Assembly (NCBI GenBank): GCA_965279355.1
Contig: OZ257155.1
Location: 1,178,001-1,242,000 of the forward strand
DNA: 64,000 nt
From: G965279355 sp965279355
GTDB taxonomy: Bacteria; Pseudomonadota; Alphaproteobacteria; CACIAM-22H2
Direction: 5' to 3'
The notes under the pieces were generated by a model, which worked only from the letters and a program-made list of their open reading frames with translations, had not been told where the DNA came from and did no database searches. This document shows positions 44,749 through 53,663 of the stretch, in pieces. Position 1 is the first letter of the stretch, and every line of letters begins with the position of its first letter. A program made the translations under genes and the position numbers.

Positions 44749-45690
44749 CTGAGCGACCGCGTTGTCCTGTGCGAGTGTTTTGCCCGTGACGGGCTGCAGC
44801 ACGAAACCGATTTCATCCCGACGGCCAAGAAGCTCGCCCTTGTCGAGCGCTTCGCCGCGATCGGGTTCTCGCGGGTCGAGGCGACCTCCTATTCCAATCC
44901 GAAGGTCGTGCCGCAATTCGCCGACGCGACCGAGATGCTCAAATCGCTCAAGCGTCGCGATGGTGTCTATTACAAGGCGACCTGCGCGAACCTGCGCGCG
45001 GTCGAGCGCGCCCTGGCCGATCTCGATGCCGGTTATGGCGCCAACGAGATCAGCCTGCTGGCCTCCGCATCGGAATCGCACAGCCAGAAGAATCTGAAAT
45101 CGTCCCGCGCCGATCAGTGGGCGCGGCTGACCGAAATGGCCAACGCCACCAAGGGCCGCTTCCGTCTCGTCGGTACGATCTCGGTCGCTTTCGGATGTCC
45201 GTTTGAAGGAAACGTCGATCCCGGTGTTGTCGTCGACGATGTGCGGCGTTTCCGCGATCTCGGCGTGACGCTGGTCGCTCTGGGCGATACGACAGGCATC
45301 GCCACGCCGCGCTCCATCGCCGCCCTCTTCCGCCGCGTGGTGACCGAAGTCCCTGATGTCACTCCGATCGCCCATCTCCACGACACGCGTGGTACCGGCC
45401 TTGCCAATTGCGTCGCCGCGCTCGATGCCGGTGTGACGCATTTCGACAGCTCCTTCGGCGGTGTCGGCGGCCATCCGGCGCAGGTAAAATACGGCGGCGG
45501 CTATACCGGCAATGTCTGCACCGAAGACCTGGCCGCGATGTTCGAAGCCATGGGTGTCGATACCGGCCTCGACATGGACCGGCTGATCGAGACGGCACGC
45601 TTCTGCGAGGAAGCGCTGGGCCGCACCCTCCACGGCAAAGTCACCCGCACCGGCCTTAATGCCATCAACTCAGAGACTTCGTATGCCTGA
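44749..45690 (+). CDS. HMG-CoA lyase-like enzyme (pyruvate carboxyltransferase family), apparently starting at CTG
   Basis: A TIM-barrel lyase-like protein of 313 residues. Conserved elements are R13-D14 in ECFARDGLQHE, the metal-binding H-x-H in 'IAHLHDTRGTGLAN' and SGN-like 'GYTGNVCTEDL'. In classical HMG-CoA lyase the active-site loop reads GGCP; here it is GGHP (H242), so the catalytic Cys is absent. The start is inferred at CTG 44749 (MSDRVVLCECF when initiated with fMet); the first conventional codon in frame, a GTG at 44908, would remove the catalytic Arg-Asp. The stop overlaps the enoyl-CoA hydratase gene by eight bases. Expected role: C-C cleavage of a 3-hydroxyacyl-CoA-like thioester. 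Confidence 0.83.
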   Translation: MSDRVVLCECFARDGLQHETDFIPTAKKLALVERFAAIGFSRVEATSYSNPKVVPQFADATEMLKSLKRRDGVYYKATCANLRAVERALADLDAGYGANEISLLASASESHSQKNLKSSRADQWARLTEMANATKGRFRLVGTISVAFGCPFEGNVDPGVVVDDVRRFRDLGVTLVALGDTTGIATPRSIAALFRRVVTEVPDVTPIAHLHDTRGTGLANCVAALDAGVTHFDSSFGGVGGHPAQVKYGGGYTGNVCTEDLAAMFEAMGVDTGLDMDRLIETARFCEEALGRTLHGKVTRTGLNAINSETSYA

Positions 45691-46417
45691 CATCGTTCTG
45701 ACGGAAACCAAGGGTGCGGTCCGGATCATCACAATGAACCGGCCGGACAAGCTCAATGCCCTCAACACGGAGCTTACTTCCGCACTTCTCGACGCGCTGC
45801 ATCAGGCCGATGGCGACAGCGCCATCAACGCCATCGTGCTCACCGGCGCCGGCCGCGCCTTCTGCGTCGGCGCGGATCTAAGCGAATTCGCGACCCTCAC
45901 TGCGGCCAACCCGGACGCGGTGCAGAAGCGCGCCGATCTGACGATGCGGCTGCACATGGCCTTTCCAAAACTCGGCAAGCCGGTCATCGCGGCCGCGCGC
46001 GGCCATGCCGTCGGCGGTGGCGCCGGGCTCTGCCTTGCCTGCGATCTCGTGATTGCCGATCCCACGCTCAAGCTCGGCTACCCGGAGACGCGGCACGGCA
46101 TCGTCGCCGCCATCGTCATGACGAATCTGGTCCGACAGGTCGGCCGCAAGAAAGCGTTCGAGTTGGTGAGCCTGGGGCAGTCGCTAAGCGCCAGCGAGGC
46201 GGAAGAACTGGGCATGATCAACCTTATCGCCGCCGAAGACAGATTGATGGAAGCGGCTCTTTCGATGGCCGAACACATCGCCAAAATCGAACCCGAAGCG
46301 ATGCGCGCGACGAAAGAACTGTTCTATCGCGTCACGGAGCTTCCGTACGCCGATGCCATGCAGGCGGGCCGCGAAGTGAATGAGAAGATGCGCGGCTTCC
46401 GCAAGGCGAAGCCATGA
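45683..46417 (+). CDS. Enoyl-CoA hydratase/isomerase family protein 1
   Basis: A 244-residue crotonase. The oxyanion-hole loops are AFCVGADLSEF and GHAVGGGAGLCLACDL, with 'LKLGYPETRHGIVAAI' as the second active-site helix. ATG 45683 overlaps the upstream gene, and the stop overlaps the CoA-transferase start as ATGA. It hydrates or isomerises an enoyl-CoA in the operon's pathway. Confidence 0.92.
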   Translation: MPDIVLTETKGAVRIITMNRPDKLNALNTELTSALLDALHQADGDSAINAIVLTGAGRAFCVGADLSEFATLTAANPDAVQKRADLTMRLHMAFPKLGKPVIAAARGHAVGGGAGLCLACDLVIADPTLKLGYPETRHGIVAAIVMTNLVRQVGRKKAFELVSLGQSLSASEAEELGMINLIAAEDRLMEAALSMAEHIAKIEPEAMRATKELFYRVTELPYADAMQAGREVNEKMRGFRKAKP

Positions 46418-47598
46418 AGCCGCTCGACGGGCTGGTCGTCCTCGATTTTTCACGGGTCCTTGCGGCGCCGCTAGCGACGATGATCCTCGCCGAACTCGGC
46501 GCGACCGTGATCAAGATCGAGCGGCCAGGCGCGGGTGACGAAACCCGCACCTGGGAACCCGCCATCGGCAAGGAAAGCGGTTATTTCTTCGCCTTCAATC
46601 GCGCCAAGCGCTCCGTCACGCTCAATCTCAAATCGCCCAAGGCGCAGGACATCGCCCGCCGCCTGGCCGCGAAAGCCGATCTGCTGATCGAGAACTTTCC
46701 GCCCGGCACGCTGTCCGATCTCGGCCTGTCCTATGACTCGCTGAAAGCCGCCAATCCGCGTCTGATCTACGTCGCCAATACCGGCTTTGGTCAGACCGGC
46801 CCCTACAAGGACCGCAAGGGTTACGACACGGTGTTCCAGGCGATGAGCGGCCTGATGGCACTCACCGGTGAGCCGGAGGGCGGGCCCGTGAAGGCAGGCC
46901 TGCCGATGTCCGATATTTCCTCCGGCCTGTGGACGGCGATTGCAGCCCTTTCCGGCGTTGCCGGGCGCGCCCAGAGCGGCCATGGCTGCTTCATCGACCT
47001 GTCGATGTTCGACGCACAGGTGGCACAGCTCACCATTGCTGCCGCGCGTTTCTTCGCGCTGGGCGAAGTGCCGACCCGTACCGGCACCGAACATCCCGGC
47101 CGCGTGCCCTCCGCCGCGTTCGAGTGCCGGGATGGCCGCTGGCTGCATATCACCGGCAGCGATCAGCATTGGGACGCGCTATGCAAGACACTCGGTCTCG
47201 GGACGCTGCTGGAGGACGCCGAGCTGCACAAGAATTCCGGCCGCGTGAAACGTCGCGACGAAGTGATGCCGATACTCCGCCAGGCAATCGGCAAGATCGA
47301 CCGCACGCCGCTGCTCGATGCACTCGAAAAGGCCGACGTGCCGGCCGGGCCGGTGAACGCGCTAGACGAAGTCCTTGCCGATCCGCACACCAAGGCGCGT
47401 GGTTCTGTCGGCGAATTCGAGCACCCGGTCGTCGGTAAGTTTCCCGCGTTGCGCCTGCCGCTGCGCTACGACGGTTATGACGATCCTGAGATCGGTCGGC
47501 CGCCGCTGCTGGGCGAACACACGGATGAAGTGCTGCGGGAGTATCTCGATCTCGATGCCGCCGCGATCGCGGCGCTCCGCCAGGAAAAGGCGATCTAA
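46414..47598 (+). CDS. CaiB/BaiF family III CoA-transferase
   Basis: A 394-residue CoA-transferase with the N-terminal 'VVLDFSRVLAAPLATMILAELGATVIKIERPG' and 'NRAKRSVTLNLKSPKAQDIAR', the catalytic-Asp region MSDISSGLWTAIAAL and the C-terminal 'LPLRYDGYDDPEIGRPPLLGEHTDEVL'. It transfers CoA between carboxylic acids. It is central in the lyase/hydratase operon, two bases before the second hydratase, which indicates degradation of an organic acid as its CoA thioester. Confidence 0.93.
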   Translation: MKPLDGLVVLDFSRVLAAPLATMILAELGATVIKIERPGAGDETRTWEPAIGKESGYFFAFNRAKRSVTLNLKSPKAQDIARRLAAKADLLIENFPPGTLSDLGLSYDSLKAANPRLIYVANTGFGQTGPYKDRKGYDTVFQAMSGLMALTGEPEGGPVKAGLPMSDISSGLWTAIAALSGVAGRAQSGHGCFIDLSMFDAQVAQLTIAAARFFALGEVPTRTGTEHPGRVPSAAFECRDGRWLHITGSDQHWDALCKTLGLGTLLEDAELHKNSGRVKRRDEVMPILRQAIGKIDRTPLLDALEKADVPAGPVNALDEVLADPHTKARGSVGEFEHPVVGKFPALRLPLRYDGYDDPEIGRPPLLGEHTDEVLREYLDLDAAAIAALRQEKAI

Positions 47599-47600
47599 CG

Positions 47601-48374
47601 ATGGCGCACTCTTTCGAAACGCTTCTACTCGACATCGATGACGGCGTCGGTACGCTGACCTTCAACCGGCCGGACAAGCGCAACGCGCTGAACCTGCAGA
47701 TGTGTCTCGATCTCAAGGCGGTCGCCGACACGATCAAGGCGAGCGCCGACTTTCGCACGATCATGGTCAACGCCAACGGACCGACCTTCTGCGCCGGTGC
47801 CGATCTCAAGGAGCGCGAAGGCAAGGATGCAGACTGGGTGCGCGAGCGCCGCCGCCGTTCCTACGCCGCCTACGAAGCGCTGATGGCGATTGAGATCCCG
47901 ATGATTGCAGTTGTGGACGGGCCATGTGTCGGCTCCGGCTGCGAGATCGCCGCGATCTGCGATTTCATCCTCGCTTCTGAGAACGCGACATTCCGTTATC
48001 CCGAAGCGCAATGGGGAACGGTCGGCGCCACCCAGCGCCTGCCCCGCATTGTCGGTCGCGCCATGGCAAAGGAGCTGCTGTTCACCGGCCGCATCATGTC
48101 GGTCGACGAAGCCAAAGCGCTCGGTCTGGTGAACCACATCTTCGCCAGCGGCGCCCTGAACGGCGAAGCCATGACGATGGCGCGACAGATCGCCAAGGCG
48201 CCGCCGCTGGCCATGCGGCTCGCCAAGCATTGCATCGATCGTGGCACCGAAACGACTCTGGAGCGCGGCATCGCCATCGAGATCGAAGCCGTCGAGCGAA
48301 GCCTCGCCAACAAGGAATGGTCGGCCGGCGTGCAGGCCTTTGCCGGCCGCAAGACCGGAGAAAACACGCCATGA
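47601..48374 (+). CDS. Enoyl-CoA hydratase/isomerase family protein 2
   Basis: A 257-residue second crotonase of the operon, with FCAGADLKEREG and GPCVGSGCEIAAICDF oxyanion loops and the C-terminal 'RGIAIEIEAVERSLANKEWSAGVQAFAGRKTGE' region typical of the methylglutaconyl/enoyl-CoA hydratase group. It is not closely related to the first copy. It is two bases from the CoA-transferase, and its stop overlaps the next start as ATGA. Confidence 0.92.
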   Translation: MAHSFETLLLDIDDGVGTLTFNRPDKRNALNLQMCLDLKAVADTIKASADFRTIMVNANGPTFCAGADLKEREGKDADWVRERRRRSYAAYEALMAIEIPMIAVVDGPCVGSGCEIAAICDFILASENATFRYPEAQWGTVGATQRLPRIVGRAMAKELLFTGRIMSVDEAKALGLVNHIFASGALNGEAMTMARQIAKAPPLAMRLAKHCIDRGTETTLERGIAIEIEAVERSLANKEWSAGVQAFAGRKTGENTP

Positions 48375-49342
48375 GGATCCGGACTCGTCTCACCGATCTG
48401 CTTGGCCTCCGCTATCCGATCATCCAGGGCGGCATGAGTTGGGCGGCGAATGCCGAACTTGCGGCGGCCGTGTCCTCTGCGGGCGCCCTCGGCGTGATCG
48501 GCGCAGGTCCCATGTATCCGGACGCACTGCGCGACGCGATCCGCTTCGTCCGCTCGAAGACCGACAAGCCGTTCGCGGTGAACGTGCCACTCTATCGTAA
48601 TCAGGCCGATGTCATCCTCGACATCGTGATCGAGGAGAAGGTGCCAATCCTGATCGCCTCGCAGGGCGGGCCGCAGAAATACATCAAGCGGTTCCGCGAG
48701 GAAGGCCGCAAGTGCCTCCATATCGTGGCCTCGGGCCTGCATGCCGAGAAAGCCGCGGCAGCCGGCGTCGATGGTTTGATTGTCGTCGGGGTCGAGGCCG
48801 GCGGTCATCCCCCGCCCAATGAGATCTCAGCCCTTGTGCTGGTTCGCCGTGTCGTTATGGCGGCCCCACAGCTTCCAGTCATCGGGGCCGGCGGCATCGT
48901 CGACGGCGCCGGGATTGCGGCGATGCTGGCGCTGGGCGCCGATGGTGCGCAGCTCGGCACGCGTTTCCTGATGACCCGGGAAGCCGGCGTGCACGAGGCG
49001 TATAAAGAGATGCTGCTAAAAGCCGAATGCGACGAGACAACTTTGGTCGGCCGCGGCTTCGGTGTGATCCGGACGATGAAGAATGATTTTACGGTGCGCT
49101 ATCAGAGCGCCGAAGCAGCAGCGCGTCCGAAAGAAGAGCTCGAAAAGCTGTTCAAGGCGAGCAGCCTCAAAATGGCGGCCTTCGAAGGAAACACGGCCGA
49201 GGGCAAGGTCGAAGCCGGCCAGGGGATCGGCATGATCCACGACGTGCCGGCGGCGGGCGAGCTTGTGCTGCGACTGGCGGAAGAAACGGCCGCGGCACTT
49301 GGGCGGCTGGAAGCGCTACGCGACGCCCCTATCAGCGTCTGA
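48371..49342 (+). CDS. Nitronate monooxygenase (2-nitropropane dioxygenase) family flavoprotein
   Basis: A 323-residue FMN TIM-barrel protein. The N-terminal 'LRYPIIQGGMSWAANAELAAAVSSAGALGVIGAG' and the catalytic-loop EAGGHPPPNE (His near residue 150) match the NMO family; enoyl-ACP reductase FabK is a relative. FMN phosphate motifs 'IGAGGIVDGAGIAAMLALGADGAQLGTRFL' follow. ATG 48371 is used; the longer frame upstream is a shadow of the hydratase gene. It closes the acyl-CoA operon, so it may be an alkanoyl-CoA or nitronate oxidation step. Confidence 0.9.
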   Translation: MRIRTRLTDLLGLRYPIIQGGMSWAANAELAAAVSSAGALGVIGAGPMYPDALRDAIRFVRSKTDKPFAVNVPLYRNQADVILDIVIEEKVPILIASQGGPQKYIKRFREEGRKCLHIVASGLHAEKAAAAGVDGLIVVGVEAGGHPPPNEISALVLVRRVVMAAPQLPVIGAGGIVDGAGIAAMLALGADGAQLGTRFLMTREAGVHEAYKEMLLKAECDETTLVGRGFGVIRTMKNDFTVRYQSAEAAARPKEELEKLFKASSLKMAAFEGNTAEGKVEAGQGIGMIHDVPAAGELVLRLAEETAAALGRLEALRDAPISV

Positions 49343-49931
49343 CGCCGGGACTTTTCTTGTTTGCCTTTTTCCTGCGAGAGCCGGGACGCGCGAGACCCAT
49401 CCTCTGGGCCATGAGAGCGAGCCATTTGCGGCGCGGCATGAAATCCGGCTCGGCCCGGATCAGGGCCTCGGTGCGCTTACCGATCGCCGCATCCGACAGC
49501 GTGAAGTCGATCGGCACGCGGAACGGCTGCTGTGAATGCCACGGTGTGTCGACAAAGAACTCCAGACGGTTCCCCTCGGGATCGCGGCAATAGACCGACC
49601 ATGCGTTACCATGGGTTACCGGCTGGATGTCGCTGACATCCGTATCCGACACAATTGCCTTGTGCACCTTGCGCAAATCACGAAGGGCCGGCATCCGGAA
49701 TGAAATCTGGTTGACCGTGTTGAAGGACAGGTCGGCCGGCCGGCCGGTCGCCAGCACGATCTGGTGATGGTCCTCGGGCACGCGGCTCAGAAAGACCAGT
49801 TTGACCGGCCCCAGATCGCCCCGATCGGTGATCGTGAAGCCCAGAACACGCGTGTAAAACGCGGCCATCCGTTCCAGGTCGGTGACGTGCAGGCCGATAT
49901 GACTGAAGGACAAAGCGGGCTTTTTGGACAT
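49332..49931 (-). CDS. VOC family (glyoxalase/dioxygenase) protein 1
   Basis: A 199-residue vicinal-oxygen-chelate protein: 'LSFSHIGLHVTDLERMAAFYTRVLGFTITDRG', then 'HHQIVLATGRP', 'DIQPVTHGNAWSVYCRDPEGNRLEFFVDTPWHS', giving His and Glu metal ligands. A lysine/arginine-rich C-terminal tail (RRKKANKKSPGVRR) is unusual. ATG 49931 is chosen. Its end overlaps the convergent nitronate monooxygenase gene by 11 bases. It resembles extradiol dioxygenase-like proteins; the substrate is unknown. Confidence 0.85.
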   Translation of the reverse strand: MSKKPALSFSHIGLHVTDLERMAAFYTRVLGFTITDRGDLGPVKLVFLSRVPEDHHQIVLATGRPADLSFNTVNQISFRMPALRDLRKVHKAIVSDTDVSDIQPVTHGNAWSVYCRDPEGNRLEFFVDTPWHSQQPFRVPIDFTLSDAAIGKRTEALIRAEPDFMPRRKWLALMAQRMGLARPGSRRKKANKKSPGVRR

Positions 49932-50055
49932 CGGCCTCGTCGGCGGCCATCCCTTGCCGCAGTTGACACTGATGGGCAGTATCTTATATCGACGCCGAAC
50001 GGTGGGGCCAGCCGGGTGTGGTGCGCCCGGAGTGTCTTTTTGGGAGCCAATGATT

Positions 50056-50433
50056 ATGCGTACGTACTTGTCCATTGCGGTGGCGCTGACCGCGCTTGCC
50101 GGTATCGCGGCCCCGGCCCATGCCCAGGACGCCGCCGAGGGTGAAAAGGCCTTCAAGCGGGTCTGCTCGGCCTGCCATATCACCACGGCGGAAGGGCCCA
50201 AGCGTCTCGGCCCTTCTCTTTTTGGGATCGTTGGCCGGCATTCCGGCACGATCGAGGGCTTCCGCTACTCCGAGGCAAACAAAAAGGCAAACCTGACCTG
50301 GACTCCTGAAGTCCTCGACAAGTACCTGATCGACCCGAAGGCGGCCATTCCCGGCACGATCATGGCCTTCGCCGGCATCAAGAAGGACGACGAACGCAAG
50401 AATGTCGTCGCCTATCTGCAGACACTTAAGTAG
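50056..50433 (+). CDS. Class I c-type cytochrome (cytochrome c2-like)
   Basis: A 125-residue exported monoheme cytochrome c. Signal peptide MRTYLSIAVALTALAGIAAPAHA, heme motif CSACH (RVCSACHITT), and a distal Met in 'IPGTIMAFAGIKKDDERKNVVAYLQ', the cytochrome c2/mitochondrial-type C terminus. ATG 50056 has GGGAG nine bases upstream; ATG 50050 is an alternative. It acts as a periplasmic electron carrier. It is followed by apt after 52 bases, without obvious functional link. Confidence 0.93.
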   Translation: MRTYLSIAVALTALAGIAAPAHAQDAAEGEKAFKRVCSACHITTAEGPKRLGPSLFGIVGRHSGTIEGFRYSEANKKANLTWTPEVLDKYLIDPKAAIPGTIMAFAGIKKDDERKNVVAYLQTLK

Positions 50434-50485
50434 AAGGATGCCCGCCGTCTCCGGCTTTTAGGAGACTCGGTCGTTCGGGGGCGAT

Positions 50486-50995
50486 ATGGATCTCAAGCAG
50501 TTCATTGCAGATGTTCCGGACTTTCCAAAACCCGGAATCCTGTTCCGCGACATTTCGCCCATGCTGGCCGACCGCGATGCATGGCATGCCGCCATCCGCC
50601 GGCTTGGCGAACTGATCGCCCCGCATAAGCCCGACCTTCTGGCGGGTATTGAATCCCGTGGGTTCCTCGTGACGGCGCCGCTGTCGCTGGAGCTGGGCTG
50701 CGGCTTCATGATGGTGCGCAAGAAGGGCAAGCTGCCCGGCAAGACGATGCCGCACACCTACGATCTCGAATACGGCAGCGATACGATAGAAATCCAACAG
50801 GATCTCATCCGCCCGGGCCAGCGCGTCGTTGTGGTGGATGACGTTCTGGCGACCGGCGGCACGCTTTCGGCGGCGATCACCCTTCTGCGCAAGGCTGGAG
50901 CGGACGTCCGCGCCGCCGTCTGCATCATCGAACTTAAAGCGCTTGAGGGCCGTAAACGGCTCGATCTGGCCTTTGAATCACTGGTCCAATACTGA
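50486..50995 (+). CDS. apt: Adenine phosphoribosyltransferase Apt
   Basis: A 169-residue purine salvage enzyme: adenine and PRPP to AMP. It begins MDLKQFIADVPDFPKPGILFRDISPM, contains 'GIESRGFLVTAPLSLELGCGFMMVRKKGKLPG' and 'YDLEYGSDTIEIQ', and has the PRPP-binding motif VVVVDDVLATGGT. All Apt landmarks are in the usual order, and length is standard. Cytoplasmic. Confidence 0.97.
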   Translation: MDLKQFIADVPDFPKPGILFRDISPMLADRDAWHAAIRRLGELIAPHKPDLLAGIESRGFLVTAPLSLELGCGFMMVRKKGKLPGKTMPHTYDLEYGSDTIEIQQDLIRPGQRVVVVDDVLATGGTLSAAITLLRKAGADVRAAVCIIELKALEGRKRLDLAFESLVQY

Positions 50996-51125
50996 ACGGT
51001 CAATCGCGCCCACTGCCGCCGCCCGCGACGGGAGACCGCCAATTCTGCATAGTAGCTACGTTGAGAACCGAGTCGGGGGGCCGACCGGTGGATGGACGCT
51101 TGCCGGGCGCTGACCTGGGGTCTGC

Positions 51126-53663
51126 ATGGCCGATCCGCTGTCGATGATTCTTCTCAGTGCCGCCTTCGGCTCGGCAATCTTGGCCGGAGCGCTGTTTTAT
51201 CTGCGCCAGCATGACGGAAATTCCGCCATGGGCTGGTGGACCGGGGCACTGGCTGCCAATACGGTCCGGAACGCCGCCCAGTTTTCCGATGCCGCGCAGT
51301 TCACCGACTTCGGTGCGCCCATTGGCGAAGCCGCCCTCGTCATCGAAGCGGCAATGTTCCTGGTCGGCACTCAGCATTTCGTGGGAGCGCGCAGGCACTT
51401 CGGCACCATCATCGCCGTCTGCGGCGTTGCTCTTGCCTGGATCGGCATGACCGTTGCGCTGGATCTGCCGACGGATGCCCGCATGGTGCCGGCGTATCTC
51501 GTGACGGCCGCGGTCATGACCGCCACCGGCATCGTCTTCCTTCGTCACAGCCGGGACGCCCCGAACCTGGGCTATGTGTTGCTCGGCCTGCTCTTCGTTG
51601 GCTGGGGGATTCTTGCCGCTTCCTACCCCTTCTTCCGGCCGGCGCTGTCCCTCTTTCCCTGGGGGTTCGTTGCGGCACGTTCGCTCGGCCTGGCCACGGC
51701 GATCGCCCTTATCATCGTTTCGCTTCGCAGGCAGGCAATCGAACTGAAGGCGGCGAACCAGCGCGCGGCAAATTCGGCATCGGGCCTCGCGGCGACAGAG
51801 CAGCGCCTGCGAGACTTCGCGGAGGTTTCATCCGACTGGCTGTGGGAGATGGGTCCGGATCTGCGCTTTACGTACCTCTCGGAAAACATCCGTGAATCGC
51901 TGCCTGGCGAACCTTCGTCCTATCTCGGCAAGCGGCTCGACGACATTGTCGAGATCCTGCCCGATGAAACTGAAACCCGCAGCCTGCAGGCCAGGCATCC
52001 GTTCCGGGATATGAGGTGTGTCTTCCGCGCCCCCTCCGGTCGGGTGCGGCATCTTCTGATCAGCGGCAAGCCGGTCATTGCCGCGGACGGCAATGTGACC
52101 GGCTATCGCGGAACCGGCCGGGACGTCACCTTGAGTGTCGAGGCCACCGCCCGCGCAACCCAGGAACAGCGTCAGCTCATCGATGCCATCAACGGCCTCT
52201 CCCAGGGAGTCGCCCTGTACGATCGCAACGATTACCTGGTCGCCTGCAATCCCGCTTACGTGGGACTGAACGAACTGCCGGCCGAGTTCATCAAGCCCGG
52301 CGTCAGGTTCGAAGCTATCCTGCGGGAGCGCGTCGCGCGCGGCATCATGCGCCTGCAATCCAACGAAACAATCGAGGCGTTTCTCGCCCGCCGCCTCGAT
52401 CCCGAACGCCGTGGCGCCGGCCCGGTCGAGGCGCAGATGGCCGACAAGCGCTGGTTCCTGATCCACGATCAGCGGTTGGGCGACGGCGGATACGCGGTGG
52501 TGATGACCGACATCACATCCGCGAAAGAGCACGAGCGCGAGCTTGCCGAGAAAACACGCCTGATGCAGAGCATGCTCGACAACATGGGCGAGGGTATCAG
52601 CGTGTTCGACTCCCAGCTGCGCCTTGTGCTGTGGAACGACCGCATGATCGAAATGGTCGGGCAGCCGCGCGACATGTACAGGCCCGGACTGCAGTTCGAA
52701 GAGGTCGTCCGCTTCTCGGCCGAGCGTGGTGAATACGGACCGGGCGATATCGAGGAACACGTTCAGGAACGCATCACGATGTCGGTTCAGCCGCATCCGC
52801 ATCGCAACGCCCGCTGGCGCGTCAACGGCCGCTTCGTGGAACTGCGCCGTAATCCCATGCCGGGCGGTGGTTTCGTGACCGTCTACTCCGACCTCACGGA
52901 ACGTCAACGCGTCGAGGATGCCCTGCGCGATGCGAAGGAATCCGCGGAATCCGCCAACCGCACGAAATCCGAAATCCTTGCCAATATGAGCCATGAGCTG
53001 CGCACGCCGCTCAACGCCGTCATCGGCTTTTCCGACATTATCCTGCGTGAAGCGTTCGGACCGGTCGGCCAGCCGCGTTATCTCGATTATGCACGGGACA
53101 TCCATGAGAGCGGCACCCACCTGCTCGCCCTCATCAACGACATCCTCGATGTCTCGAAGGCGGAAGCGGGCCGCATCGAACTGCTCGACGGGCTGGTCGA
53201 CGTGTCGGACCTCTTCGATTCCTGCATTCGCCTGGTGCGGGCGCGGGCCGCCGAAGCGAACATCGAAATCATCCTCACCTCCGTCGATCACATGCCCAAG
53301 CTGCAGGCCGATGGATTGCGGCTGAAACAGGTGCTGATCAACCTGCTGTCCAATGCCGTGAAGTTCACGCCCTCGGGCGGAACCGTCACGCTCAGCGGCG
53401 AATCAAGGAACGACGGAAGCGTCGTCCTGCGCGTGGCGGATTCAGGAGTAGGCATGTCTCCGGACGACATCCCCAAGGCGATGTCGCCGTTCGGCCAGCT
53501 CGAACAGTCCCTCGCCCGCCGTCATGCGGGCACCGGGCTTGGCCTGCCGCTGTCGAAAGCCCTGGTCGAGCTGCATGGCGGGCGGCTTCAGATTGACAGC
53601 GACCTCGGCAAGGGCACGACGGTCAGCATCATCCTGCCGGCCGACCGGGTGCTCGCCGCTTAG
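51126..53663 (+). CDS. PAS domain sensor histidine kinase with N-terminal membrane region
   Basis: An 845-residue sensor. About seven hydrophobic segments occupy residues 1-200 (MADPLSMILLSAAFGSAIL...), then a coiled linker, and three PAS-like domains: about 220-330 (FAEVSSDWLWEMGPDLRFTYLS), 345-455 and 470-590. The HisKA domain has the phospho-acceptor H623 in MSHELRTPLNAVIGFSD. The HATPase N box reads VLINLLSNAVKFTP, with G boxes VADSGVGM and GTGLGLPLSKAL. No receiver domain follows. It overlaps the convergent creatininase gene by four bases. The cognate response regulator and signal are not in the window. Confidence 0.94.
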   Translation: MADPLSMILLSAAFGSAILAGALFYLRQHDGNSAMGWWTGALAANTVRNAAQFSDAAQFTDFGAPIGEAALVIEAAMFLVGTQHFVGARRHFGTIIAVCGVALAWIGMTVALDLPTDARMVPAYLVTAAVMTATGIVFLRHSRDAPNLGYVLLGLLFVGWGILAASYPFFRPALSLFPWGFVAARSLGLATAIALIIVSLRRQAIELKAANQRAANSASGLAATEQRLRDFAEVSSDWLWEMGPDLRFTYLSENIRESLPGEPSSYLGKRLDDIVEILPDETETRSLQARHPFRDMRCVFRAPSGRVRHLLISGKPVIAADGNVTGYRGTGRDVTLSVEATARATQEQRQLIDAINGLSQGVALYDRNDYLVACNPAYVGLNELPAEFIKPGVRFEAILRERVARGIMRLQSNETIEAFLARRLDPERRGAGPVEAQMADKRWFLIHDQRLGDGGYAVVMTDITSAKEHERELAEKTRLMQSMLDNMGEGISVFDSQLRLVLWNDRMIEMVGQPRDMYRPGLQFEEVVRFSAERGEYGPGDIEEHVQERITMSVQPHPHRNARWRVNGRFVELRRNPMPGGGFVTVYSDLTERQRVEDALRDAKESAESANRTKSEILANMSHELRTPLNAVIGFSDIILREAFGPVGQPRYLDYARDIHESGTHLLALINDILDVSKAEAGRIELLDGLVDVSDLFDSCIRLVRARAAEANIEIILTSVDHMPKLQADGLRLKQVLINLLSNAVKFTPSGGTVTLSGESRNDGSVVLRVADSGVGMSPDDIPKAMSPFGQLEQSLARRHAGTGLGLPLSKALVELHGGRLQIDSDLGKGTTVSIILPADRVLAA

